In this document: positions 11,378 to 20,185 of the stretch, piece by piece
Layout: the number at the start of each line of letters is the position of its first letter
How positions within the stretch are numbered: position 1 is the stretch's first letter
Assembly: GCF_014171475.1 (NCBI RefSeq)
Contig: NZ_CP048817.1
Span: 434,001 to 498,000 of the forward strand
DNA from: Sphingomonas sp. So64.6b
GTDB lineage: Bacteria > Pseudomonadota > Alphaproteobacteria > Sphingomonadales > Sphingomonadaceae
Direction of reading: 5' to 3'
Length of the DNA stretch: 64,000 bases
Notes under the pieces: model-generated
Databases searched by the model: none
What the model was told of the DNA's origin: nothing
The model's input: only the letters and a program-made list of their open reading frames with translations
Made by a program: the position numbers and the translations under genes

Positions 11378-12504
11378 TGGCAAAGCTCGCGCTCTTTCGC
11401 GCGCTGATCGCCAGCATGCTGCTCTCGCTCTGCATCATGGCTGCGCCCGCGGCGGGCCAGGATGTGCAGCTGAGGGGCCTCGGCCGGTTCGATGGCTGGC
11501 GGGAAAACGCGCTGATCGGTTACGGTCTGGTGACCGGCCTTGCCGGATCCGGCGATACGCGCCGCAATGCCGTGACCCGCCAGGCGCTGCGCAACGTGCT
11601 CAGCAGGCTCGGCACGACGGTATCGGAAGATCAGATCAGCAGTCGCAACGTGGCCGTGGTGATGGTCATTGCGACACTGCCGGCGTCAGCCAATGTCGGC
11701 GACCGCATCGATGCCACGGTCTCGTCGATCGGGGACGCGCGGAGCCTGGCGGGCGGGACATTGCTGATGACGCCCATGCTCGGCCCGGACCAGCGGCCCT
11801 ATGCGCTCGCGCAAGGCGCGCTGGTTGCGGGCGGATACAGCTTCGAAAGCGAGCTTAACCAGCAACAGCGCAATTATCCGACCACCGCCCTTCTCCAGGG
11901 CGGCGCGACCGTCGAGCAGGCGGTTGACGCGCAGATCCTGAAGAATGGCGAGGTGTCGTTCCTGCTGAGCGACCCGAGCTTTGGCACCGCGCAGCGTATC
12001 GCCGAGACGATCAATGCCCGGTTCGGCTTCGGCACGGCGTCAGCGAGGAGCGCCGACCAGGTCAGGGTCCGTTATACCGGAGACCCGTCGGACCTGACCA
12101 ATTTTCTCGCGCGGATCGAAACATTGTCAGTCCGCCCGGAAAGCCATCCCAGGGTTGTGGTGAACGAGCGCACCGGAACCATCGTCGCCGGCGGCGATGT
12201 CCAGATTTCCAGCGTCGCCATCTCGCAGGGTGACATCAAGATCACGATCAAGGCCGAGAACGTCGCCTCGCAACCCGGTTTCGTGTCGGGCTTCGCGAGC
12301 GATGTGCGCAGCCTGGTCGTCACCAATACCAAACTCGATGTCGATGATGCGGTTGGCGACACAGTGGTTCGCTTCCCCAACACCACGGTCGCCGATCTGG
12401 TGCTGGGCCTGTCGCGCGCCCGGGTCAGCACAAGGCGGATGATCGGCATTCTGCAAGCCATCAAGACCGCCGGCGCGCTGCATGCCGATATCATCGTTCA
12501 ATAG
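11377..12504 (+). CDS. flgI: Flagellar P-ring protein FlgI
   Basis: 375 residues, normal family length. A signal peptide (residues 1-27, cleavage near AAG-QD) is followed by the hallmark VQLRGLGRFDGWRENALIGYGLVTGLAGSGD and the C-terminal RTGTIVAGGDVQISSVAISQGDIKI. FlgI polymerises around the rod in the peptidoglycan layer. It is coupled to flgH (A of TGATGG shared) and followed after 9 bases by flgB. Confidence 0.95.
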   Translation: MAKLALFRALIASMLLSLCIMAAPAAGQDVQLRGLGRFDGWRENALIGYGLVTGLAGSGDTRRNAVTRQALRNVLSRLGTTVSEDQISSRNVAVVMVIATLPASANVGDRIDATVSSIGDARSLAGGTLLMTPMLGPDQRPYALAQGALVAGGYSFESELNQQQRNYPTTALLQGGATVEQAVDAQILKNGEVSFLLSDPSFGTAQRIAETINARFGFGTASARSADQVRVRYTGDPSDLTNFLARIETLSVRPESHPRVVVNERTGTIVAGGDVQISSVAISQGDIKITIKAENVASQPGFVSGFASDVRSLVVTNTKLDVDDAVGDTVVRFPNTTVADLVLGLSRARVSTRRMIGILQAIKTAGALHADIIVQ

Positions 12505-12513
12505 GAAGACGGT

Positions 12514-12858
12514 ATGGACGCTATATCAACCGCAATCATCAGCAAGGCGCTCGACGGCTTGTCATTGCGCGCGCAAGCGACAGCGCAGAACATCGCGAGC
12601 GCGAGCTCGCGCGACTTTCGGCCGGTGCAGGTCAAGTTCGAAGAGCGCTTGCGGGCCGCGGCGGCCAAGGGCGCGGACGCGGTGCGCGATGTGGCGCTCC
12701 AGATGACGCGCGTCGACCCATCGGCGCTCGGTGACGAACCAAGGCTCGACCTGGAACTGGCCACGGCATCCGAAACCGCGCTGCGCTACACAGCGTTGCT
12801 CGATCTACTCGGCCGGCAAATGCAGATTTCGCGCGTCGCCGTCCGCGGGGGGCAGTGA
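12514..12858 (+). CDS. flgB: Flagellar proximal rod protein FlgB
   Basis: 114 residues. It has the N-terminal rod motif LRAQATAQNIASASSRDFRPVQVKFEE and a C-terminal helix ETALRYTALLDLLGRQMQISRVA typical of FlgB. The ATG is preceded by GGAAGAC. FlgB forms part of the proximal rod together with FlgC, whose start lies one base after the flgB stop. Confidence 0.9.
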   Translation: MDAISTAIISKALDGLSLRAQATAQNIASASSRDFRPVQVKFEERLRAAAAKGADAVRDVALQMTRVDPSALGDEPRLDLELATASETALRYTALLDLLGRQMQISRVAVRGGQ

Positions 12859-12859
12859 T

Positions 12860-13288
12860 ATGGACGCGATGCAGATCAGCCGCACGGGGCTTGATGTCGA
12901 GTGGCAACGCCTCCAGGTCATTGCGCAGAACCTGGCCAATGTGAACACCAGCCGCACCGCCTCCGGTGAACCGGTGCGGGCGATGCGCCTTGTTTCGGCA
13001 CCGAAGATCAGGTTTGCCGACCTCGTCGCGGCAAAGTCGGGCACGCCCGGTCCAAAAGGCGTCGAGGTGATCGGATTGGAGGCCATGCCCACTGGTCTGC
13101 GACGCGTCTATGAGCCAGGCGATCCGCAGGCCGACGCGGATGGTTTTGTGAGTTATCCAAACATCGATCATGCCGGCGAGATGACATTGCTGATCAAGAC
13201 CTCTCGTGCCTATGAGGCGAACCTGACGGCGATGAACATCGCCCATCAAATGTACAGCAGAGCGCTCGAACTTGGGCAGCGGTCATGA
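12860..13288 (+). CDS. flgC: Flagellar proximal rod protein FlgC
   Basis: 142 residues from the ATG at 12860, chosen because it starts the conserved MDAMQISRTGLDVEWQRLQVIAQNLANVNTSRT and abuts flgB. The frame is open further upstream, but that part overlaps flgB. The C-terminal DGFVSYPNIDHAGEMTLLIKTSRAYEANLTAMN is the FlgC signature. It is a rod component in the periplasm. The stop overlaps the fliE start (ATGA). Confidence 0.93.
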   Translation: MDAMQISRTGLDVEWQRLQVIAQNLANVNTSRTASGEPVRAMRLVSAPKIRFADLVAAKSGTPGPKGVEVIGLEAMPTGLRRVYEPGDPQADADGFVSYPNIDHAGEMTLLIKTSRAYEANLTAMNIAHQMYSRALELGQRS

Positions 13289-13605
13289 GTGCCATTGCTG
13301 GCCTGGAATCGGTATCGGGGATCGCCGCCAATCCGGTTATCATGCAGCTGGGTGGTGCGGTCCTCTCGCAGCAGCCTGTTCAGGGCGCGGGCTTCGGCGA
13401 CATATTGGCGGCAGGGATGAAGCAGGTCGAGGCGAAGCTCTCGAGTGCGGATTCGCTTGTCAGGCAGTTCGCCCTGGATGACTCGATACCGGTTCATCAG
13501 GTGACCTTTGCGCTCGAAGAGGCGCGGATGTCGGTCGAACTGGCGATGCAGGTTCGCGCGCGACTGGTCGAGAGCTATCGCGACATGATGAATATGCAGA
13601 TCTGA
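13285..13605 (+). CDS. fliE: Flagellar hook-basal body protein FliE
   Basis: 106 residues, matching the FliE family. The C-terminal half, VHQVTFALEEARMSVELAMQVRARLVESYRDMMNMQI, is the conserved FliE helix that links the MS ring to the rod. It is coupled to flgC and separated from fliF by 4 bases. Confidence 0.92.
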   Translation: MSAIAGLESVSGIAANPVIMQLGGAVLSQQPVQGAGFGDILAAGMKQVEAKLSSADSLVRQFALDDSIPVHQVTFALEEARMSVELAMQVRARLVESYRDMMNMQI

Positions 13606-13609
13606 GACG

Positions 13610-14872
13610 ATGGCCATCGAAGCGATCGACGAGCCGGTATCGGGCTGGCGCCAGCGGCGGACCATCATTGGTGTGTTCGTTGCGCTGAGCGCGCTCCTGG
13701 CGCTTGGCTATTTTTTCTTCCTGCGCACTGACTATGCGGTCCTTTATACTGATTTGAAGCCGGCCGACGCAGCGGCGATCGTCGCCGAGCTCGACGCGAA
13801 GGGGATTGGGCATCGCCTGCGCGACGAAGGCACCACGATCCTGGTTCCAGTCGGCGATGCGGACACGGTCCGACTGGCGGTTGCGGGCTCCGATATCCCA
13901 TTGAAGGGATCGGTCGGATTCGAGCTGTTCAACAAATCCGATATGGGGCTCACCGATTTCGCTCAGAAGATCAATTACCAGCGCGCGTTGCAGGGCGAAC
14001 TCGCCCGAACGATCATGATGATGGACGGCGTCGAGACGGCCCGGGTGCATCTGGCGATGCCCGAGCGGTCGCTGTTTCGCGGCAACCGCAGCACGCCCAA
14101 AGCGGCGATCGAGGTCATAACGCGTCCCGGACAGCAACTCGATGCGGCGCGGGTTGCCGGCATTCAACGGCTTGTCGCATCAGCCGTGCCCGATCTTGCG
14201 CTTGGCGAGGTGGCGGTGCTCGACGGCAATGGTCACGTCGTCAGCCCGGCGCCAACGGCCGTCGCGATCCCGGAAATGGAGGAGCAGCAGGCGGCACAGA
14301 ATTATTATCGCGCGCGCGCCAAATCGGCGCTCGCCAATCGGCTGCCCGGCCTGCGGTTCGATGTGAAAGCGCTGATGTTGCCGGCTAGCGGCGGCGAAGG
14401 AATTTCTATCGAGGCCGCACCGGCCGGTCCGGGTTCGGTCGCCCAATTCGGCAAGAACGGCGCCGGCGGCCGCAACTTTAGATTGCTGATGACGGTATTG
14501 ACCGAAGCGCCTCTCAATGGCGAAGATCAGTCGATCGCGCGCGATGCCGTCGCATCCGCGACCGGGTTCGATGAGAATCGCGGCGACAATATCGCATTTG
14601 AACAAGGACCCGTGGGCGAACCAGCCAGTCCGCCGCTAGCAATGCCGGCGAACGCAACGGTGGCCACCCAAGGGCCAGCTCTTCCGCCGCCGAGTACCGT
14701 ACCAGCCTCGGGATGGGGTGGATGGTGGGCAACTATGCTGGCCGGCCTGTTCCTCGTTGCCGGAGCGATATTGTTCATACGAATGCGGCGCCCGCTGGTT
14801 TCGGTGATCGAGCGCGACGCGTTCGTTACCCGGATCAGGCAAAGCATCGGCGCGAGTGACGCGCGTGCCTGA
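13610..14872 (+). CDS. fliF: Flagellar MS-ring protein FliF, short C-terminal tail
   Basis: 420 residues against a usual 530-580. TM1 is at about residues 22-38, followed by the ring-building motif region (YAVLYTDLKPADAAAIVAEL; FNKSDMGLTDFAQKINYQRALQGELARTI; ARVHLAMPERSLF) and TM2 at about 369-391 (WWATMLAGLFLVAGAILFI). Only about 29 residues follow TM2. In canonical FliF the longer cytoplasmic tail carries the FliG-binding helices. The short tail agrees with the absence of a normal FliG downstream. The last 17 bases overlap the next gene. Confidence 0.92.
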   Translation: MAIEAIDEPVSGWRQRRTIIGVFVALSALLALGYFFFLRTDYAVLYTDLKPADAAAIVAELDAKGIGHRLRDEGTTILVPVGDADTVRLAVAGSDIPLKGSVGFELFNKSDMGLTDFAQKINYQRALQGELARTIMMMDGVETARVHLAMPERSLFRGNRSTPKAAIEVITRPGQQLDAARVAGIQRLVASAVPDLALGEVAVLDGNGHVVSPAPTAVAIPEMEEQQAAQNYYRARAKSALANRLPGLRFDVKALMLPASGGEGISIEAAPAGPGSVAQFGKNGAGGRNFRLLMTVLTEAPLNGEDQSIARDAVASATGFDENRGDNIAFEQGPVGEPASPPLAMPANATVATQGPALPPPSTVPASGWGGWWATMLAGLFLVAGAILFIRMRRPLVSVIERDAFVTRIRQSIGASDARA

Positions 14873-15245
14873 GTCGGCCGCAACCCTTATCGACGAATTG
14901 TCGGCGTTGCCGGCCGCTATGCGCAGCGCGGTGCTGTCGGCACTGACGCCAGAAGAACGCATCGCGCTGGATGATTTGCGCCGAGGGACCATGACCGGCT
15001 CGGGCGGCGAACCCGATCGGGCCGACGATGAGGGGGTGTCGCCGTGGCTCGCCGCCGTGATCGGTGGCGCTCGGGCGGCGAGCGATCGCCTCACCCCGGC
15101 GACGCGGCAGGCATTGTTGCATGCGGCCGATCGGGATCGGCGCGCCCGGGCACCGGAAGCTGACGCCGGATCGGGAGACTCCGCTGGCAGATCGTTGATC
15201 GGCGTTATGGGGGGCTTGCTCGGCCCGCGAAAGGGGCGGCCATGA
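14856..15245 (+). CDS. Small protein at the fliG position, function unknown
   Basis: 129 residues, between fliF and fliH where fliG (about 340 residues) normally lies. It has a helical N-terminal stretch, TLIDELSALPAAMRSAVLSALTPEERIALDDLRRG, whose pattern is loosely like the LP...AEVL...I segments of FliG, then an acidic linker, a second helical part (WLAAVIGGARAASDRLTPATRQALLHAADRD) and a glycine-rich end (SLIGVMGGLLGPRKGRP). The FliG torque-domain motif (EIFVF-type) is absent. Translational coupling on both sides (17-base overlap with fliF, ATGA with fliH) argues that it is a real part of the locus. It could be a minimal FliG-like adaptor or an unrelated factor. Confidence 0.75.
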   Translation: MTRVPESAATLIDELSALPAAMRSAVLSALTPEERIALDDLRRGTMTGSGGEPDRADDEGVSPWLAAVIGGARAASDRLTPATRQALLHAADRDRRARAPEADAGSGDSAGRSLIGVMGGLLGPRKGRP

Positions 15246-15928
15246 GCGGCCTGATCAAGGCGCAATCGGCGGCACCGCTGATCAAGCGCTTCGATGCCGC
15301 GCTGGTCGACCGGGGCATGACGGCGCCGCGTGCTTCAGTACCACGCTCGGCTGCGGAAACGGCGCTGGACGAGGCGCTCATCGAAATTGACAATCTGCGC
15401 GGCATGATCGCTGAAGCGCGCGACGACGGATCGCGCGCCGCGCAGGTCGCGCGCGGGGAGGGTGAGGCTGCCGGCCGGAGCGCCGCGATGAAGGAGGCCG
15501 ACCAGCGCCTGGCGGTCCTCGAACAGGCGGCGCGGAAGGCACGCACCGCATGGGACGACAGGCTGGCGGGTCTCGATGCGCTGGCGGTCATGATTGCCCG
15601 CTCGGCGCTTGCCAAGCTCATCACCGACAGCGACGATCTTGGCGATCTGGTCGCGCGCCAGATCGCCCGCCGGATTGACGCGATACGCCATGAAAGCGTG
15701 GTCGCGATCCGCGTAAGCACCGAGGATTTTGCGGACGACGATGCGCTCGATGTACTGGCGCTGCGCATAAAGCCGGGTGCCACCGAGATCATCGCCGATC
15801 CCGCGCTCGCCTCGGGCGATTGCCGGTTCGACCTCCAGCTCGGTCATGTCGATCTCGGCGTTCGCTCGCAATGGGGTGAGCTTGATGCTTTTCTTGAGGG
15901 CCTCGCGCTGGAAGGTACGGTGCGATGA
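15242..15928 (+). CDS. fliH: Flagellar export stator protein FliH
   Basis: 228 residues. An alanine/arginine/glutamate-rich coiled region (about 40-110) is followed by a C-terminal domain with the FliH/HrpE pattern, ending SQWGELDAFLEGL (compare IDARLSEQW in relatives). FliH binds the FliI ATPase and regulates it at the cytoplasmic face of the export gate. Position between X and fliI and ATGA overlaps on both sides support the call. Sequence conservation in this family is low. Confidence 0.8.
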   Translation: MSGLIKAQSAAPLIKRFDAALVDRGMTAPRASVPRSAAETALDEALIEIDNLRGMIAEARDDGSRAAQVARGEGEAAGRSAAMKEADQRLAVLEQAARKARTAWDDRLAGLDALAVMIARSALAKLITDSDDLGDLVARQIARRIDAIRHESVVAIRVSTEDFADDDALDVLALRIKPGATEIIADPALASGDCRFDLQLGHVDLGVRSQWGELDAFLEGLALEGTVR

Positions 15929-17262
15929 AGCCGCATGCGTTTCTCGAGCGTCTCGCGGAAGCCGATTTCGCCAGTCCCTATGGTCGGGTCCGCAAGGTCA
16001 CGGCGGGCATGATCGAGGCCAGCGGTCCTGCAGGGCAGCTCGGCGATCTGTGCGATATCGAATGTTTCGAGCCGAGCGGCGGTGGGCTGCACCACGTCGC
16101 TGCCGAGATCGCCGCGGTTGATCAGCAGCGCATCGTCTTGATTCCGCTTGAACAGGGCGCGGCGATCAGGCTCGATGCGAAAGTGGTGGCGCGATCGCAG
16201 CATGGCCGCGTTGCGGTCGGCGACGGTTTCGCCGGTCGCGCGATCAACGCGCTCGGGCAGCCGATCGATGCCGGCGGACCGGTACGCGCCGATGCTTATG
16301 TGCCGCTTGGCGGATCGGTGCCGAAACCAATGGAGCGCGCCGATCCCTCGCAGATACTGCACACAGGCCTTCGCGCAATCGATGGGCTGCTCACCCTTGG
16401 TATCGGGCAGCGGGTCGGCATCTTTGCGGCGAGCGGTGTGGGCAAGACCAGCGTGATGGAGCAGCTGGCGGTCCAGACCGGGAGCGATCGGACAATATTA
16501 TGCCTCGTTGGCGAGCGCGGTCGGGAGGTCGAGGCGCTGTGGCGGCAGCTATCGGAGCGCGAGGATGCCTCGCGGTTCACCGTTGTCGCAGCGACGTCCG
16601 ATGAAAGCGCGGCATTGCGCGTACGATGCGTGCAATATGCCCTGTGCCTGGCGGATTATTGGCGATCGCGCGGCGAACATGTCGTGCTGATGATCGATTC
16701 GGTGACGCGTATGGCGATGGCTTTGCGCGAAATCGGCCTCGCTGCCGGCGCGCCGCCGACTGTTCGAGCTTATACACCCAACGTCTTTGCAGCCCTTCCG
16801 CGCATTGTCGAGCGGTGCGGCGCGGTGGCCGAGGGCGGCGCGATCACGGCGATCATGACCGTGCTGAGCGAAACGGACGATGTCGACGATCCGATCGTCG
16901 AACTGATGAAATCCCTGCTCGACGGGCACATCATCCTGTCGCGAACGCTCGCTGAGCAAGGACATTTCCCAGCGATCGACATTGCTCGCAGCATCAGTCG
17001 GCAATCAGATCGTCTCGTGTCCGGACCGCACGCCGAGGCGATGCGCGGAGCAGCGGCAATGCTGGCTGTCTATGACGATGCGCGGGTGATGATCGAAAGC
17101 GGCGTCTATAAGAGCGGCAGCAATCCGGCGGTCGATCGCGCGATCGCGGTGCGTGACGATCTGCGCGAGTTCCTCTGCCAGACGCGGCACGAACGAGCTC
17201 CGCTGGCGCAATCGGTCGAGCGCTTGCGCGGCATAGTCGGTGGCATCGCAGCGCATGCTTAG
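15925..17262 (+). CDS. fliI: Flagellum-specific export ATPase FliI
   Basis: 445 residues, full length. Walker A is GIFAASGVGKTSVM, Walker B is HVVLMIDSVTRMAMALREIGLAAG, and the F1/T3SS-ATPase signature region PNVFAALPRIVERCG is followed by LLDGHIILSRTLAEQGHFPAIDIARSISR. The enzyme hydrolyses ATP to unload chaperoned substrates at the export gate. It is coupled to fliH (ATGA) and overlaps the probable fliJ start. Confidence 0.96.
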   Translation: MKPHAFLERLAEADFASPYGRVRKVTAGMIEASGPAGQLGDLCDIECFEPSGGGLHHVAAEIAAVDQQRIVLIPLEQGAAIRLDAKVVARSQHGRVAVGDGFAGRAINALGQPIDAGGPVRADAYVPLGGSVPKPMERADPSQILHTGLRAIDGLLTLGIGQRVGIFAASGVGKTSVMEQLAVQTGSDRTILCLVGERGREVEALWRQLSEREDASRFTVVAATSDESAALRVRCVQYALCLADYWRSRGEHVVLMIDSVTRMAMALREIGLAAGAPPTVRAYTPNVFAALPRIVERCGAVAEGGAITAIMTVLSETDDVDDPIVELMKSLLDGHIILSRTLAEQGHFPAIDIARSISRQSDRLVSGPHAEAMRGAAAMLAVYDDARVMIESGVYKSGSNPAVDRAIAVRDDLREFLCQTRHERAPLAQSVERLRGIVGGIAAHA

Positions 17263-17704
17263 GCAATCCGATCCCCGCAAACTCGCCAGGCTGGCCGAGG
17301 TTCACCTGGCCATAAAAGCACGCGAAGAGGACGCCCTCACGCGTACACGCGCGGCGGAGATCGCTGCTTGCGAGTCCGAGAAGGTGGCGCTCGAAGATAT
17401 GCGGATTGCTCAGGAAAATTGGCTCGATTGCCACGCGCAATCCGGTTTCGCACCCGATTATTCGCGCGCGCTCGCCAGCCGCCTGATCGTCCGCGATGCG
17501 ACGGCCGAGCGTGCCGGTGGCGAACACCGCGAGGCGATCGAGGCACATCGGCAACAAGAGGATATCTGGCGGATGGCGGAGGCACGGATGCGCTCGACCA
17601 AAGACAGGCTTCGCGCTGCGCAACGCGACGCAGCGCGTCGTCGCGAGGAAAAGCGGCTCGATGCGCTGTCAGACCGAATCACGCACGACTGGTCGCGCTC
17701 ATGA
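17255..17704 (+). CDS. fliJ: Flagellar export protein FliJ-like
   Basis: 149 residues from the ATG at 17255, which overlaps the fliI stop; a GTG at 17240 is an alternative. The protein is nearly all helical and rich in Ala, Arg and Glu (HLAIKAREEDALTRTRAAEIAACESEKVALEDM; RRREEKRLDALSDRITHDW), as expected of the FliJ coiled-coil hairpin that inserts into the FliI ring. The call rests on position and coiled-coil character, because FliJ has almost no conserved sequence. Confidence 0.75.
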   Translation: MLRQSDPRKLARLAEVHLAIKAREEDALTRTRAAEIAACESEKVALEDMRIAQENWLDCHAQSGFAPDYSRALASRLIVRDATAERAGGEHREAIEAHRQQEDIWRMAEARMRSTKDRLRAAQRDAARRREEKRLDALSDRITHDWSRS

Positions 17705-18546
17705 TCATCCGCCCCGATTCCCGACCAGCTGACGTCGAAAGGCAGCGCTGCCCCACACCGGTCCGGCCTCAGTTCGAGATGCCGCCAGGTTTTGGCGACC
17801 TGCTGGCCGCGCTAAGGCTCCGTCTTGGTGGGGTCGACGACACGCCTGAACAGGTCCGGTCGCACATGAAGGCGGCAGCGGATGTCTTCAACGAGCATGG
17901 TTTCTTCCAGACGGCGCGCGGCCTCGAAGATATCATGCTGCAGGGACCGGGTTCCGCCCTGCCGCGGTCGTCGATCGAGCCGGCTCCCGATGTCGTGTAT
18001 TTGGACGAGGCGCCGGCACTGGCCCGATTGCCCGTCGATGCGCCCGTCGGCCAGGGGGCATTGCCCGCCGATCTCGCCGATGCGCAGCATCCAGAAAGTT
18101 TATCTGAGGAACGCATCGCTGCCATGCCAAATGGCGCGGCGATGATGCCGATGACACCGGGATTGCTCGCTCGCCCGCTGGGCGCGGGTCAGCCGTCTGT
18201 TGGCGGCTCGCTCGGCGCGACGCCTGTCCGGCACCATATTCCCGTCCGGGTCGAGGCGCGCCCGACAACGCGTGGCGGCGCACCTGCCTGGTCGCGCGGC
18301 GTCCGCCCCGATCCGCCCCAGCGGCCAGCGCCATTGAACGGCGCGGCGCTCAAAACACAGGTGTCCGTACAGGCCAGCGAACACGGCATCGATATCCTGG
18401 CGCGGATCGAGAAGTTCAGCCTCAGCGAGCGTGCGAGTCTGCGCGAGCGCATGATCGCGATGCTGTCGCGCCATGGGCTCACGATTCACGATGTGCGGAT
18501 CAATGGCGATCCGGGCACGCCATCCTCCAACGATCAGGGCCAATGA
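17701..18546 (+). CDS. Probable flagellar hook-length control (FliK-like) protein
   Basis: 281 residues from the ATG at 17701, which overlaps the fliJ stop (ATGA). The middle is Pro/Ala/Gly-rich and looks disordered. The C-terminal part (KTQVSVQASEHGIDILARIEKFSLSERASLRERMIAMLSRHGLTIHDVRING) resembles the FliK C-terminal substrate-switch fold, where a beta-strand is followed by a helix ending in GL-x-V. Position between fliJ and flgD fits FliK. The molecule is shorter than most FliK proteins and no family motif is unambiguous, so it may be a divergent FliK. Confidence 0.6.
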   Translation: MIIRPDSRPADVERQRCPTPVRPQFEMPPGFGDLLAALRLRLGGVDDTPEQVRSHMKAAADVFNEHGFFQTARGLEDIMLQGPGSALPRSSIEPAPDVVYLDEAPALARLPVDAPVGQGALPADLADAQHPESLSEERIAAMPNGAAMMPMTPGLLARPLGAGQPSVGGSLGATPVRHHIPVRVEARPTTRGGAPAWSRGVRPDPPQRPAPLNGAALKTQVSVQASEHGIDILARIEKFSLSERASLRERMIAMLSRHGLTIHDVRINGDPGTPSSNDQGQ

Positions 18547-18547
18547 T

Positions 18548-18988
18548 GTGCAGGTAAATCCCGTCTCTTCGTTCGCGGAACCCGCCGCCAAGCCATCGAC
18601 CGAGGCTGCGGCGACAGCGGCCTTCGGGCTCAGTTTCGACGCATTGTTGAAGATCATCCTGACTCAGCTGACCTACCAGGACCCGCTGAAACCGATGGAT
18701 AATTTCCAGTTCGTCTCGCAGCTCGCGCAATTCTCGCAGATTCAGATTGGCCAGACGACCAACGATCGCCTGCAGACGCTGGTGACGGCGCAGGCCAATG
18801 CTCAAGCCTCGGGACTGCTCGGACAGCAAGTCGATATCGAGGCGGGGGCGGCGCTCGTCACGGGAAAGGTTTCCGCGATCACGTTTGAGAATGGCGAACC
18901 GCGGCTCACGATCACCGCCGCTGGCGGGCAGACCATCAGTAACATCGTGTTGAGCAGCATCACTCAAATTCGCAAGGGGACGCCATAA
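18548..18988 (+). CDS. flgD: Flagellar hook assembly (capping) protein FlgD
   Basis: 146 residues from a GTG at 18548. The open frame extends back to 18473, but that would overlap the preceding gene by 74 bases. The diagnostic block is FDALLKIILTQLTYQDPLKPMDNFQFVSQLAQFSQIQIGQTTNDRL. The C-terminal Ig-like and Tudor domains of longer FlgD proteins are mostly missing, which is known for short FlgD forms. It caps the growing hook. The stop shares a base with the flgE start (TAATG). Confidence 0.92.
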   Translation: MQVNPVSSFAEPAAKPSTEAAATAAFGLSFDALLKIILTQLTYQDPLKPMDNFQFVSQLAQFSQIQIGQTTNDRLQTLVTAQANAQASGLLGQQVDIEAGAALVTGKVSAITFENGEPRLTITAAGGQTISNIVLSSITQIRKGTP

Positions 18989-20160
18989 TGTTTGGATCGA
19001 TCTATATCGGCCTAAGCGGCCTGAACGCCTATTCTCGCGGGCTACAGCAGATCAGCAACAATATCACCAACCTGAATTCGCAAGGGTTCCGGTCGTCGAC
19101 CGTTTCCTTTCGCGATTCATTTGGCGTGCGCAGCCGGAGTGTCTCCTACACCGGCAATAACAATGGGTCGGGGCATGGCGTCGAGCTCGCCGACAGCCAG
19201 CTCAACTTCTCCCAAGGCGAACTGCGCAAAACCGACCGCGATCTCGATCTTGCGATCGACGGCAGCGGCATGCTGACGCTGCTGGATGGTGACAAGATCC
19301 TTTACACCCGCACCGGCAGCTTCGAAGTCAATGGCGACGGCTATATCGTCCTGGCAGGCACCGACTATCGGCTCGCGACGCTTGATTCATCGGGTCGCCC
19401 GGTCAGCCTGTCCGTCGATGTCGCGCAGACCAGCCCGCCAAAAGCGACAACAGCGATCACCTTTGCCGGAAATCTCTCCACCACGGGGACTGAACACCCC
19501 GTCAACGATATCAAGGTCTATGACGCGAGCGGCAAGCAGTATGTCTGGAAAGCCGCTTTTGCCAAGTCGGCGACGGTGGTGGATCAATGGACCGTCACGG
19601 TTACCGATGCCGCCGGCGCAACGGTCGGCACTCAGATCCTGAAATTCTCGCAAGGTAATGTCGATCCGGCCACGACAACGCTGACCATCGGCAATGGTAC
19701 GACAGGACCGACCGTCGCGCTGAAATTCACCGGTGTGACGTCCTTTTCGACAGGTCTGACATCGGATCTGAAGGCCTCCAAGGTAGACGGATATTCGCTG
19801 GGCACGGCGACATCCATCCTGATCAACAGCACCGGCCAGCTTGAGATCGGTTATACCAACCAGCAGCGCAAGCAGCTCGGCTCGATCGCGATCGCCGATT
19901 TCCGCAATCCGCAAGCGCTGACGCAGCGCAGCGGCGGCCTGTTCAGCGACGATGGCATGGCGCAGCGCGAGCTGATGGCAAGCGGTGATCCACGAGCGGG
20001 CACGGTGAAGTCGCGCCAGCTCGAGGCCTCGAACGTCGATCTGTCGAAGGAGTTCGGGGATCTGATCCTCATCCAGCGCGGTTTCCAGGCGTCCTCGCAG
20101 ATCATCAGCGTTACCAACGACATGATCCAGCAGCTGTTCGGCATTCGTGGCCAGGGTTGA
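18988..20160 (+). CDS. flgE: Flagellar hook protein FlgE
   Basis: 390 residues. N-terminal FGSIYIGLSGLNAYSRGLQQISNNITNLNSQGFR, the conserved RKTDRDLDLAIDGSGMLTL block and the C-terminal EASNVDLSKEFGDLILIQRGFQASSQIISVTNDMIQQL are diagnostic of FlgE. It forms the extracellular hook. Presence of hook and hook cap shows the locus builds more than an export gate. Confidence 0.95.
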   Translation: MFGSIYIGLSGLNAYSRGLQQISNNITNLNSQGFRSSTVSFRDSFGVRSRSVSYTGNNNGSGHGVELADSQLNFSQGELRKTDRDLDLAIDGSGMLTLLDGDKILYTRTGSFEVNGDGYIVLAGTDYRLATLDSSGRPVSLSVDVAQTSPPKATTAITFAGNLSTTGTEHPVNDIKVYDASGKQYVWKAAFAKSATVVDQWTVTVTDAAGATVGTQILKFSQGNVDPATTTLTIGNGTTGPTVALKFTGVTSFSTGLTSDLKASKVDGYSLGTATSILINSTGQLEIGYTNQQRKQLGSIAIADFRNPQALTQRSGGLFSDDGMAQRELMASGDPRAGTVKSRQLEASNVDLSKEFGDLILIQRGFQASSQIISVTNDMIQQLFGIRGQG

Positions 20161-20185
20161 TCGGGCGGAACAAGGGACGGGTTTT

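Noticed and set aside
14856..15245. Annotation as FliG
   Set aside because: The length is about one third of FliG and the torque-domain motif is absent; position alone does not justify the name.
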